A stretch of DNA of 53,041 nucleotides from the NCBI GenBank assembly GCA_031082145.1, contig JAVHLP010000013.1:1-53041 (forward strand), read 5' to 3'. Below are positions 7,136-13,840 of the stretch, one piece after another. Within the stretch, counting starts at the first letter, position 1, and each line of letters starts with the position of its first letter. Below the pieces are notes generated by a model. It had not been told where the DNA came from. It did no database searches and was given only the letters and a program-made list of their open reading frames with translations. Source of the stretch: a bacterium. GTDB taxonomy: Bacteria > Bacillota > Sulfobacillia > UBA995. The position numbers were made by a program, and so were the translations under genes.

Positions 7136-7747
7136 TCAGTCTGCCCCAAGTTGCGGCGCCACCAACCTGGCCGTAGACGACCCCTCCGCTGTAGGACCGG
7201 CCTGAGGAGGTAGTCGAAAAGCCCCCTCATCTCCGGCGCGAGGGAGGGGCACCAATTCGTAGAGATAACCACCGCTCCCGTCGTGAATTTGCACGTAGAT
7301 GAAGCGGTCATCAACGCTCACCCGGGCCCGCCAACCTTCTCCGGCCAGCGTTGTCTCCACGTCGCCGAGCTGCGAGTAGGTGCCCCGGGCGGCAGCCTCG
7401 TGGATCACGTAGTGCACGCGGTGGTATGCGTTGGCGAGCCTGGACGTACGGCGGTCGACAAGAACCAGCCGCACCCGCTCCCGCGACATAGCATCCTCAG
7501 CCGCCGACTCAGCCGCGCGGAAGGTGGTGCGAAGATCCTCCACCGACGCCAACGCCAGTTCGATCACGACAAGACTCCCACTCCGACGCAAGGTCACGCC
7601 GGTGACTCCCTCAATCGCCATGCTGCGCCGGACCAGTGGAGCTGTTTCGGTCTCCCGGCGGTACAGGTGATTGGCCGAGAGAAGAACACCGAGGGTCACG
7701 GCCAGCACTGCCATGACAACGGGGATCCGGAAGCCGCGAAAAGTCAC
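7136..7747 (-). CDS. Uncharacterised membrane-anchored protein, full-length copy of a three-copy family
   Basis: A 203-residue protein starting at a GTG nine bases after AGGAGG. It has one N-terminal membrane segment (VVMAVLAVTLGVLLSANHLY), then RRETETAPLVRRSMAIEGV and a predicted alpha/beta domain with strands such as GSLVVIELALASV and RVRLVLVDRRTS, then LANAYHRVHYVIHEAAARG, and near the end FIYVQIHDGSGGYLYELVPL followed by a Pro/Gly-rich tail. I recall proteins of this build next to FtsH-like genes in Peptococcaceae-type genomes, but know no function. The first and last parts are duplicated, minus the middle, directly upstream of the FtsH-like gene here; a third, broken copy lies at 8508-8735. 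The arrangement suggests a membrane-anchored partner or adaptor of that protease (inference). Confidence 0.75.
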   Translation of the reverse strand: MTFRGFRIPVVMAVLAVTLGVLLSANHLYRRETETAPLVRRSMAIEGVTGVTLRRSGSLVVIELALASVEDLRTTFRAAESAAEDAMSRERVRLVLVDRRTSRLANAYHRVHYVIHEAAARGTYSQLGDVETTLAGEGWRARVSVDDRFIYVQIHDGSGGYLYELVPLPRAGDEGAFRLPPQAGPTAEGSSTARLVAPQLGAD

Positions 7748-7802
7748 AGCTATAACCCTCCTGTAGCAGGATCATTATATCAAGGAGCTGGGTATCCTTC
7801 GA
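7748..7802 (-). promoter_or_regulatory. Conserved leader with TATAAT, second copy
   Basis: TATAAT at 7774-7779 (minus strand) lies 27 bases before the GTG at 7747, with AGGAGG between them. The block from TCGAAGGATA through TTGATATAATGATCCTGCTACA is nearly identical to that before 5545. The conserved -35-position element TCGAAG is not a housekeeping -35 hexamer. Confidence 0.5.
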
Positions 7803-8001
7803 CTTCTCGCTGGTTGGTATCATTTGCCGGCAGGAGATGTCCCTCAACTCTGTGACCCACGCCGGAGAGCTTGCTGTCTTTCCGGCTGATGCGCGCTGCC
7901 GACGGCAGCCTGTCTCCAACGAGTACCCGTACGAACCGACGGGACGACGCTCCATACAGGGGGATTTCCGGCGGCAGAGTCTCGTACAGGGGGGAGCCAA
8001 G

Positions 8002-8244
8002 TCAACCGAAAAGCTCTCTGACCAAGCCCTCTTTGCTGAGCTTGAGGTGAGCGGAGACGTCGTTCAGGATAGCGCTCAAAGTACCGACCTTGAGCGGGTC
8101 ATGGTTGGGGATAGTTACGTGGTGCTCCCCGTTTTGCATAGTCGTGAGTCGCAGATGGGCTCCTGTCTGTCGCGTGACGTGGTAACCATACCGCCCGAGA
8201 AGCCTGGACAGCTCCTGTCCGCTCACATCGCTAGGGACTCTCAC
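8002..8244 (-). CDS. hicA: HicA-like toxin (putative mRNA interferase)
   Basis: An 80-residue protein: SGQELSRLLGRYGYHVTRQT, then GAHLRLTT, then HHVTIPNHDPLKVGTL and a C-terminal helix. This is the double-stranded-RNA-binding-like fold of HicA, with the catalytic His expected at the H of GAHLRL. HicA toxins cleave mRNA and are neutralised by HicB. The GTG start overlaps the stop of the upstream hicB-like gene as GTGA, so the pair is co-translated with the antitoxin first. Confidence 0.85.
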   Translation of the reverse strand: MRVPSDVSGQELSRLLGRYGYHVTRQTGAHLRLTTMQNGEHHVTIPNHDPLKVGTLSAILNDVSAHLKLSKEGLVRELFG

Positions 8245-8450
8245 GGTGCCAGAACCTCGTCCCTGACGAAGTGAAGCCGGATCACGCGCGGGCGATCGCC
8301 CTCATCGAAGTGGCACCGAACCGCATCCCTAACAGCCTCCTTGAGTTCTTGAAGGGAATCAGCCTCCGTGTGGATGGAGTAGCCCAGCGCCCGCACCTGG
8401 TAACCGCCTTCGGGGGACTCCTCTACGAGGAAGACGATCTCCGTGTCCAC
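8241..8450 (-). CDS. hicB: HicB-like antitoxin
   Basis: A 69-residue protein: EIVFLVEESPEGGYQVRALG, then YSIHTEADSLQELKEAVRDA and a final VIRLHFVRDEV. This is the short partial RNase H-like HicB fold without an added DNA-binding domain; such proteins are often mislabelled 2-oxoisovalerate dehydrogenase. The GTG at 8450 is preferred because AAGGAGG precedes it at a good distance; an ATG at 8468 lies before that ribosome-binding site and inside a tandem repeat. The stop overlaps the hicA start by four bases. Confidence 0.8.
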   Translation of the reverse strand: MDTEIVFLVEESPEGGYQVRALGYSIHTEADSLQELKEAVRDAVRCHFDEGDRPRVIRLHFVRDEVLAP

Positions 8451-8465
8451 CCCGCACACCTCCTT

Positions 8466-8497
8466 CATACACTGGCCAGCGCATACACTGGCCAGCG
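8466..8497 (-). repeat. Two perfect tandem 16-bp repeats upstream of hicB
   Basis: CATACACTGGCCAGCG occurs at 8466-8481 and again at 8482-8497 without any gap or mismatch. Each copy holds the palindrome CTGGCCAG. The pair lies just upstream of the AAGGAGG of hicB, so it is a good candidate operator for the HicBA complex or for another repressor. A partial third motif (GGGCCAG) follows at about 8500. Confidence 0.6.
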
Positions 8498-8507
8498 CAG
8501 GGCCAGT

Positions 8508-8735
8508 TTACCACGTTCCGCAGTCGTGATCAATTCCACGATCTCCACGTGGGTGGCCGGACAGCGACATCCACCGGATGGAGACGTCGCTGACCCCTTC
8601 GATCCCGGCGCTGCGCCGGACCAGGGGCACCAATTCCGTTTCCCGCCGGTACAGATAACTGCCCGAAAGCAGGACGGCCAGGGTTGCCACCACCACGGCC
8701 AGCACAACGGGGATGCGGAAGCCGCGACAAGTCAC
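8508..8735 (-). pseudogene. Truncated third copy of the small membrane-protein family
   Basis: The GTG at 8735 starts VTCRGFRIPVVLAVVVATLA, then LYRRETELVPLVRRS and AGIEGVSDVSIRW, matching the 7136-7747 protein for about 55 residues. The frame then diverges (SLSGHPRGDRG) and stops at 8508. The middle and C-terminal domains are absent; the hicB region follows. In its leader the TATAAT of the other copies has become TTTGAT, so expression is doubtful. The family motif shows common descent; the rest is probably lost through recombination with the hicBA insertion. Confidence 0.65.
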
Positions 8736-8786
8736 AGGTCAATGACCCCTTGTAGCAGGATCATCAAATCAAAAGGCCAACTCCGG

Positions 8787-9230
8787 TCAGTTGCCTTCCC
8801 GGCACTCCGGCATCGACGCGTTCGCCCGCTGAGCGAAGTAGAGGCGCGGGGTGCAGATAAGCATGCCTCTGACCGATTGGGAGAAGTAGGTGCCGAAGTG
8901 CTTCCGGTCGCCGGTGAGGAAATGCGTGGCCCTAGCCTGAAGCGCAGCCAGTAGTACGGGGCAGTCCTTGTCGGGGAGGGCGATGGGGCAGGGTTCTGTG
9001 GTCGGCGCTTCGGGGACTAATGCTACTTCTCGGCTCAACTCATCCAGGCGGCTACGCTGAGCTTCCTCTGTGAGGTTCAGCAACGCTTCTCCCCGAGCGT
9101 AGGCGGACGTGAGGAGCACCACTTTGCCCTCGCAGGCCAGTTCCCACAGCTGCGACAGCGATGAGGTACCGTAGGCGGCGGAGAAGAGCACGTTGGCGTC
9201 AAGAAACAGACGGTGCACGGGGGGTCCCAC
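8787..9230 (-). CDS. PIN-domain toxin-like nuclease
   Basis: A 147-residue PIN-like protein. It opens with VHRLFLDANVLFSAAY, where DANV carries the first catalytic Asp, has an acidic LTEEAQRSRLDEL region in the middle, DKDCPVLLAALQARATHFLT with the second Asp pair, and GDRKHFG near the end, the usual final motif. PIN toxins are Mg2+-dependent RNases. The GTG at 9230 overlaps the upstream AbrB-like gene by 32 bases; a GTG at 9218 starting VHRLF is an equally plausible start. It pairs with the antitoxin gene at 9199-9519 as a VapBC-type module. Confidence 0.8.
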   Translation of the reverse strand: MGPPVHRLFLDANVLFSAAYGTSSLSQLWELACEGKVVLLTSAYARGEALLNLTEEAQRSRLDELSREVALVPEAPTTEPCPIALPDKDCPVLLAALQARATHFLTGDRKHFGTYFSQSVRGMLICTPRLYFAQRANASMPECREGN

Positions 9231-9519
9231 TTGGCGGCTCCGGTGATACCTTCTTCGGGTTCAGTCCCAGCTTCTCCACTTGCTCCACGGCCCGGGCATA
9301 GTCCTCGGGCGTGACCGCGTTGTTCAGGAGAAACTCTGCCTTCCGCTCCGCGGTATAGACTTCGACGGGGTACACGGCCGCCGGACGGAGCAGTATCCCG
9401 TCCTCGCAGGCTTCGGCCACCAGCAGAGACCCCTGGTCCAAACGGTATGCCCGCCTGAGCGGGGCCGGAATCACGACTGTCCCCCGCTTCCCCATTCGGA
9501 TGGGCTCAGAGTTCCGCAT
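9199..9519 (-). CDS. AbrB/MazE-type antitoxin
   Basis: A 106-residue protein whose first 45 residues form a SpoVT/AbrB swapped-hairpin DNA-binding domain (RMGKRGTVVIPAPLRRAYRL, then GILLRP). The C-terminal part (AERKAEFLLNNAVTPEDYA) would wrap the toxin. The ATG at 9519 is preferred to the one at 9525 because GGAGG lies nine bases before it but only three before the other. The gene precedes and overlaps the PIN gene, so the two make one toxin-antitoxin unit that probably autoregulates. Confidence 0.8.
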   Translation of the reverse strand: MRNSEPIRMGKRGTVVIPAPLRRAYRLDQGSLLVAEACEDGILLRPAAVYPVEVYTAERKAEFLLNNAVTPEDYARAVEQVEKLGLNPKKVSPEPPSGTPRAPSVS

Positions 9520-9782
9520 TGGCATCGCCTCCGATATTCAGAATAGCAGACACTACCCATAAGATCAAGAGCCGCATGGTGGAGAACGAGACCGGAGAGA
9601 CCTGGTCCGAACTGACGCCGGTTCTGGCCAAGGTGAAGGTGGGCATCCACCGGACGCAGGCCGGCGAGGGCTGGCGGTCCACCACGCTCACACCGGCCCA
9701 GAAGGACCTCTTCCGTAAGGTACAAGCGGAGGTCCCTCCAGACCATATCGCCTTGAAGACCGCCAAGCGGCAAGCCGTGTAG
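9519..9782 (+). pseudogene. Possible transposase C-terminal remnant
   Basis: The plus-strand frame reads VKVGIHRTQAGEGWRSTTLT followed by PAQKDLFRKVQAEVPP. This resembles the tail of IS4/IS1634-type transposases, where T-x-L-T/S-x-x-Q-x-x-L(F) near the end is usual. The N-terminal two thirds is missing, and the open frame starts inside the ribosome-binding site of the divergent antitoxin gene with no ribosome-binding site of its own. No inverted repeats were found. Confidence is low because the match is short and from memory. Confidence 0.35.
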
Positions 9783-9913
9783 TCACAACGCACATCGCCT
9801 CGATACACCCCTGAAAGCTATCTTGTGCTGGCCTTTGTGTGACTTGCTGTATCCAGCTCCTATTCGATGCCAGCCCGGGTCAGGGACCTCACGCCGGCGG
9901 CGGCCCCCGAACA

Positions 9914-10341
9914 CGAACCGAACCCACCCTGCTCCTTTACGAGGCCCGTGCCCTGCCGGGCTTGGGGTCCGGCGGGGCGGACGCTGCCTAGCTGCGGCTG
10001 CTGGAACTCGCCGCCGACGGCGAGGGCCGCGAGGCCATGGCCGAAGCCCTCTACCACCCGGCCGCGAACGCTCACGCCGCCGGCGACGCGGCCGGAGTAG
10101 AGACGGTCTACCGCCGGTTGAGGCAGGAGATGGCCCACCTGCAGCTGCAACGCTGGGCGGAGTCACTGCTGCCGGCGAGGAAGGTGGAGCGGAGCGCGCC
10201 CGCCATCCGGGCCGAGGTCATCAGCACTCCCTGGTGGCAGCTATGGGCAACGGCGGAGGACCGCGACGGGACATGGTCTGGAGCCGGACCACCGTGTGGC
10301 TGGTGGTGGACGAGCACCGGGGTGATCTGTCCCCGGAATAG
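9914..10341 (+). pseudogene. Decayed gene of unknown function
   Basis: A frame from about 9914 reads TEPTLLLYEARALPGLGSGG, is broken by a TAG at 9989-9991, and continues LRLLLELAADGEGREAMAEA and YHPAANAHAAGDAAGVETVY to LQLQRWAESLLPARK near 10185. The two halves look like one helical protein interrupted by a nonsense change. A second frame ends TTVWLVVDEHRGDLSPE at 10341. I do not recognise the family. Together with the transposase-like remnant on its left it marks a degraded stretch between the toxin-antitoxin island and the ABC operon. Confidence 0.35.
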
Positions 10342-10389
10342 GCACCGGTTTTCTCACCCCCGTGCGATAGCACGACAGGAGACTGAACA

Positions 10390-10419
10390 TTGCTCCCCTG
10401 GAGAGAGCCATGGTATATT
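10390..10419 (+). promoter_or_regulatory. Probable promoter of the ABC-2 exporter operon
   Basis: TTGCTC (10390-10395), an 18-base spacer, and TATATT (10414-10419). Directly after the -10 lies a palindrome, GGAGAG-GA-CTCTCC (10422-10435), placed over the expected transcription start, where a repressor could bind. Confidence 0.45.
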
Positions 10420-10435
10420 GGGGAGAGGACTCTCC

Positions 10436-10642
10436 TGCCCCGAGGGATGAAACTACTCAATGTCTTCCGATCCTGGGATCGGGCGAGCTTCAGAGACCTC
10501 TTACGGCGGAAGGTGGAAGGACCGCCTTCTCGGACAGCACGCCCTGTGCGTGCTTCAGGCCGAGTTCTTAGATGCGGACCAGAACACCAGAGGACATGGC
10601 CTCTGAAACTGGGGAGAAGGGCGAAGCAGGGCGGTGGTATCG
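10436..10642 (+). other. Structured leader of the ABC operon
   Basis: About 210 bases lie between the promoter palindrome and the ATP-binding gene. Two hairpins are visible: GAAGGTGG/CCGCCTTC near 10509-10528 (one G-U pair) and GCACGC/GCGTGC at 10537-10553. A small ORF from the ATG at 10447 runs to 10650 into the next gene, but it has a weak ribosome-binding site and no recognisable product. It does not match T-box, S-box or other riboswitch classes I know. Confidence 0.35.
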
Positions 10643-11566
10643 ATGTGTGAGGCGAAGAATGTGATCGAGGTTGACGGACTTGTGAAGCGATATGGTACCC
10701 TGACTGCCGTTGATAACGTCTCCTTTGCGGTCCGCACCGGAGAGGTGTTCGGGATGGTTGGGCCTAACGGTGCGGGTAAGACCACAACCGTCGAATGTAT
10801 CGAGGGCCTGCGCGAGCCGGATCAGGGCACGGTACGGGTTCTCGGCATGCGCCCCGGTGTCGATCACTACTCCCTGGCAGAGCAAATTGGCATCCAGTTC
10901 CAGGTAGACGCTCTCCCACCCAGAATCAGGGTTGGGGAGGTGCTGGAGCTCTTTGCCAGCTTCTACAGCAGTCCGCTCGACTGGCGGCAACTGCTCGACC
11001 AAGTGGGCCTCACTGCCAAGGAACGTTCACCCTTTGCGACTTTGTCCGGTGGCCAGAAGCAGAGGGTGTTCATTGCTCTGGCTCTGGTGAATGATCCGGA
11101 TCTGGTGTTCATGGATGAGCCGACAACCGGCCTCGATCCCCAGTCGCGACGGGCCATGTGGGAGATGATTGAGGACATCCGCACGCGGGGTAAGACCGTG
11201 TTCTTGACCACCCACTCCATGGAGGAGGCCGAGCGCCTCTGTGACCGCGTCGCCATCATGGATAGCGGCCGGATCGTGGCCTTGGACACACCGGATAACC
11301 TGATTGCAGGGCTGAAGGCAGAGATTCGGGTGGCCTTCAGTATCGAAGGGCAAATGGACACAGAGATCCTGAGTGACGTTCCCGGCGTCACGCGCGTCGA
11401 GCAGCATGGCGACCGCATCGTGGTCCACGGGTCAGGGACCAAGCTTCTGGGCCGAGTGGTCTCGGCCCTGGAGAGTAGCGCGGTCTCATTCAGCCAACTA
11501 CGGACTGAGGAACCCGGCCTCGAGGATGTCTTCCTGGCGCTGACCGGTAGGAGGATGAGGGACTAG
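10643..11566 (+). CDS. ABC transporter ATP-binding protein (ABC-2 exporter, DrrA-type)
   Basis: A 307-residue ATPase with Walker A GPNGAGKTT near residue 39, Q-loop in IGIQFQVDAL, signature LSGGQKQRV, Walker B LVFMDEPTTGLDPQSR and the H-loop Thr-His in FLTTHSMEEAE. An added domain of about 90 residues follows (KAEIRVAFSIEGQ to the end), as in drug and antibiotic exporters. The ATG at 10643 follows GGTGG; a GTG at 10634 is possible. Its stop directly abuts the ATG of the membrane subunit. The operon is on the plus strand between the decayed stretch and rimO, with a promoter and hairpin leader upstream. The substrate is unknown. Confidence 0.93.
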   Translation: MCEAKNVIEVDGLVKRYGTLTAVDNVSFAVRTGEVFGMVGPNGAGKTTTVECIEGLREPDQGTVRVLGMRPGVDHYSLAEQIGIQFQVDALPPRIRVGEVLELFASFYSSPLDWRQLLDQVGLTAKERSPFATLSGGQKQRVFIALALVNDPDLVFMDEPTTGLDPQSRRAMWEMIEDIRTRGKTVFLTTHSMEEAERLCDRVAIMDSGRIVALDTPDNLIAGLKAEIRVAFSIEGQMDTEILSDVPGVTRVEQHGDRIVVHGSGTKLLGRVVSALESSAVSFSQLRTEEPGLEDVFLALTGRRMRD

Positions 11567-12319
11567 ATGCTCCAGACACGTTCGCTGAGGAAACTCCTGG
11601 CTACTCAGGTCAAGCTTTACCTAAGGGAACCCATCGCGGTGTTCTTCACTCTGTTCATGCCGGTCGCCCTCCTCGTGATGCTGGGCTTCATCATCGGCAA
11701 TGAGCCGGTTCCCGAGCTCGGGGGACGAGGGCATCTGGACGCAAACCTGCCGGGTTATGCTGCTCTGGTCATAGGAATCGTCGGAATCGCGGGAGTGCCC
11801 ATAGAAACGGCCACCAGGCGTGAGGCGGGTATCCTTCGCCGCTTCCGGGCCACGCCTCTCAGACCCCTCACCTACATCGCCGGCGATGTACTGGCCAATT
11901 TCCTCATGATGGTGCTGGGTGTTGTTGCGGTGTTCCTCTTGGGCAGATTCGGCTTTGGAGTGCCGTTTCACGGAAGCCTCCCGAGTCTCGCTCTGGGAGT
12001 ATTCCTGAGCGCGGCTGCCTTCCTAAGCGTCGCCTATGTCCTGGGCAGCGTGTTGCCCACCGCCAGGGTCGCCACGGTGGTGGGCAATTTCCTGCTCTTT
12101 CCCATGGTTGTCCTCTCGGGAGCCGTGGTTCCGCAGCAAATCATGCCCGAGACGGTCCAGAACGTGGCCAAGCTTGTGCCTCTCACCCATGTGGTGAGGC
12201 TCTTCGGGGGACTGTGGTCTGGGCACCGCCTGAGCGAGCACCTCCTTGAGATCTTTGTGTTGGGAGGCTTCCTCGTCGTGGGCGTTGCTCTAGCTGCTCG
12301 ATTCTTCCGTTGGGAGTAG
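11567..12319 (+). CDS. ABC-2 type transporter permease
   Basis: A 250-residue membrane protein with six hydrophobic segments: IAVFFTLFMPVALLVMLGFI, ALVIGIVGIAGV, VLANFLMMVLGVVAVFLLG, ALGVFLSAAAFLSVAYVLG, VVGNFLLFPMVVLSGAVV and IFVLGGFLVVGVALAARFF. Between the second and third lies ETATRREAGILRRFRATPL, the coupling-helix region typical of ABC-2 permeases. The ATG starts immediately after the TAG of the ATPase gene, so the pair is translated together. It presumably forms a dimer with two ATPase subunits to export a lipid, drug or peptide; nothing in the sequence identifies which. Confidence 0.93.
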   Translation: MLQTRSLRKLLATQVKLYLREPIAVFFTLFMPVALLVMLGFIIGNEPVPELGGRGHLDANLPGYAALVIGIVGIAGVPIETATRREAGILRRFRATPLRPLTYIAGDVLANFLMMVLGVVAVFLLGRFGFGVPFHGSLPSLALGVFLSAAAFLSVAYVLGSVLPTARVATVVGNFLLFPMVVLSGAVVPQQIMPETVQNVAKLVPLTHVVRLFGGLWSGHRLSEHLLEIFVLGGFLVVGVALAARFFRWE

Positions 12320-12472
12320 ATGCGAGGAGTTCTCACCAGCTCAGGTCGGGCAACTCCGCTTGAGTCAAACCCCACGCCAACCTTGCCCGCATAGGTGCAG
12401 AGCGATCTGTCCCCGGGGAGTCACGGCCTACGCCGGTTGCCTCGAGATCCTCAGCGACGATGTGAGACCGCT

Positions 12473-13840
12473 CTAGGTCGGGGTATCTTCCTGACCCCCA
12501 ACGTCGGCTAGCGGGCCCGCCGGAACCGCATCGAGATGGTAGGCCCCGGCGCCGGTCACCCGTACCCGGGCGAACTCGCCGGGCCGCAGGGGCGCGCCGT
12601 GACGCACGCGGACGACGCCGTCAACCTCGGGCGCGTCCTTCTCCGCCCGCCCGCGCAGCCTGCTCCCGGTCCTGGCCTCCAGTAGCACTCTGATCTCCTG
12701 TCCAACGTAAGCGGCATTCTTGCGGCGGGAGACCACCCGCTGCTCGGCCATGAGTCGCCGCCGGCGTTCCTCGGCCAGGTCTCTCGGAACCCGCCCGGGG
12801 AGCCGGGCGGCGGGGGTCATTGCCTCCCGCGAGTAGACAAAGACCCCGACGTGGTCCAGAGCCGCCTCCTGGATGAAGTCCAGCAGGATCTCGAAGTCGG
12901 CTTCGGTCTCCCCGGGGAAGCCGGTGATGAAGCTCGAGCGTAGGGTGAGTCCGGGCACCGCCTGCCGCCATTCCTGCACCCGGCGCAGCATGTCCTCCGG
13001 ATCATCGGGCCGCCCCATCGCCCGCAGCAATCCCGGGGCGGCGTGCTGGAAGGGCACGTCCAGGTAGCGGCAGAGCGTGCCCCCGCCGGCCAGCACCTCC
13101 AGGAGCTCGTCGCTGACCCCGCGAGGATGCCCGTACAGGACCCGTACCCAACCTTCCCCGTCAAGCGAGGCCATCTCTCGGAGAAGGGCAGCCAGGGTGA
13201 CCGGTGGCCGCAGATCCCACCCGTAGGCGGTAGTGTCCTGTGCCACCAGCACCAGTTCCTTGATCCCCTGGGCTACCAGTTGCCGGGCTTCGGCCATGAT
13301 GTGGACGGGACGCCGGCTACGCAGGGGGCCCCGGAGCCGGGGGATGGCGCAGAAGGTGCACCCGTGCGGGCAGCCCTCGGCCACCTTGAGGTAGGCAGAA
13401 GGGCCGGTCGTCACCAGGCGCGGCGGCGCCTCCTGGAAGAGATAGCCGGGAACATCGGAGAGCCGCGGGCGGTCGCCGGCCAGGATGGAGCGGATGGCCT
13501 CCACTATCCGGGGATAGTCGGCGGTACCCAGCAAACCGTCCACTTCTGGGAACCGCTGCAGCAGGCGAGTTCCCTCTCGCTGGGCAAGGCACCCCGCTAC
13601 CAGAAAAGCGCGGCAGGCTCCTTCCCGCTTCCAGCGACCGAGTTCCCTGATCGCCTCCAGTGACTCCGCGCGGGCGGGCGCGATGAAGCCGCAGGTGTTC
13701 ACGATGAGGACGTCCGCCTGGTCGGGAAACGCGGTCAGGCTGAAGCCCGCTTCACCCACGAGTCCCAACATGACCTCGCTGTCAACCCGGTTGCGGGCGC
13801 AACCCAGCGAGATCAGCCCCACTTTCAGGGCTTCGCTCAA
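12473..13840 (-). CDS. rimO: Ribosomal protein uS12 methylthiotransferase RimO
   Basis: A 455-residue radical SAM methylthiotransferase that modifies an Asp of ribosomal protein S12. The N-terminal UPF0004 domain carries the auxiliary-cluster cysteines (SLGCARN Cys14, NTCGF Cys50, AGCLAQ Cys84). The radical SAM motif is CPHGCTFC (Cys157, 161, 164), with the RimO-type CAIPRLRGPLRSR after it. A TRAM domain closes the protein (IRVLLEARTGSRLRGRAEKD). The start is a TTG at 13840 overlapping the stop of bshA as TTGA, so translation is coupled. In Bacillota rimO usually lies near ftsK and pgsA; here it is the last gene of the bsh operon. Confidence 0.95.
   Translation of the reverse strand: MSEALKVGLISLGCARNRVDSEVMLGLVGEAGFSLTAFPDQADVLIVNTCGFIAPARAESLEAIRELGRWKREGACRAFLVAGCLAQREGTRLLQRFPEVDGLLGTADYPRIVEAIRSILAGDRPRLSDVPGYLFQEAPPRLVTTGPSAYLKVAEGCPHGCTFCAIPRLRGPLRSRRPVHIMAEARQLVAQGIKELVLVAQDTTAYGWDLRPPVTLAALLREMASLDGEGWVRVLYGHPRGVSDELLEVLAGGGTLCRYLDVPFQHAAPGLLRAMGRPDDPEDMLRRVQEWRQAVPGLTLRSSFITGFPGETEADFEILLDFIQEAALDHVGVFVYSREAMTPAARLPGRVPRDLAEERRRRLMAEQRVVSRRKNAAYVGQEIRVLLEARTGSRLRGRAEKDAPEVDGVVRVRHGAPLRPGEFARVRVTGAGAYHLDAVPAGPLADVGGQEDTPT

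Noticed and set aside
10324-12416. Direct repeat GATCTGTCCCCGG at 10324 and 12404 flanking the ABC operon
   Set aside because: A 13-base match in a GC-rich 53 kb window is expected many times by chance; no inverted ends or target duplication support a mobile element.
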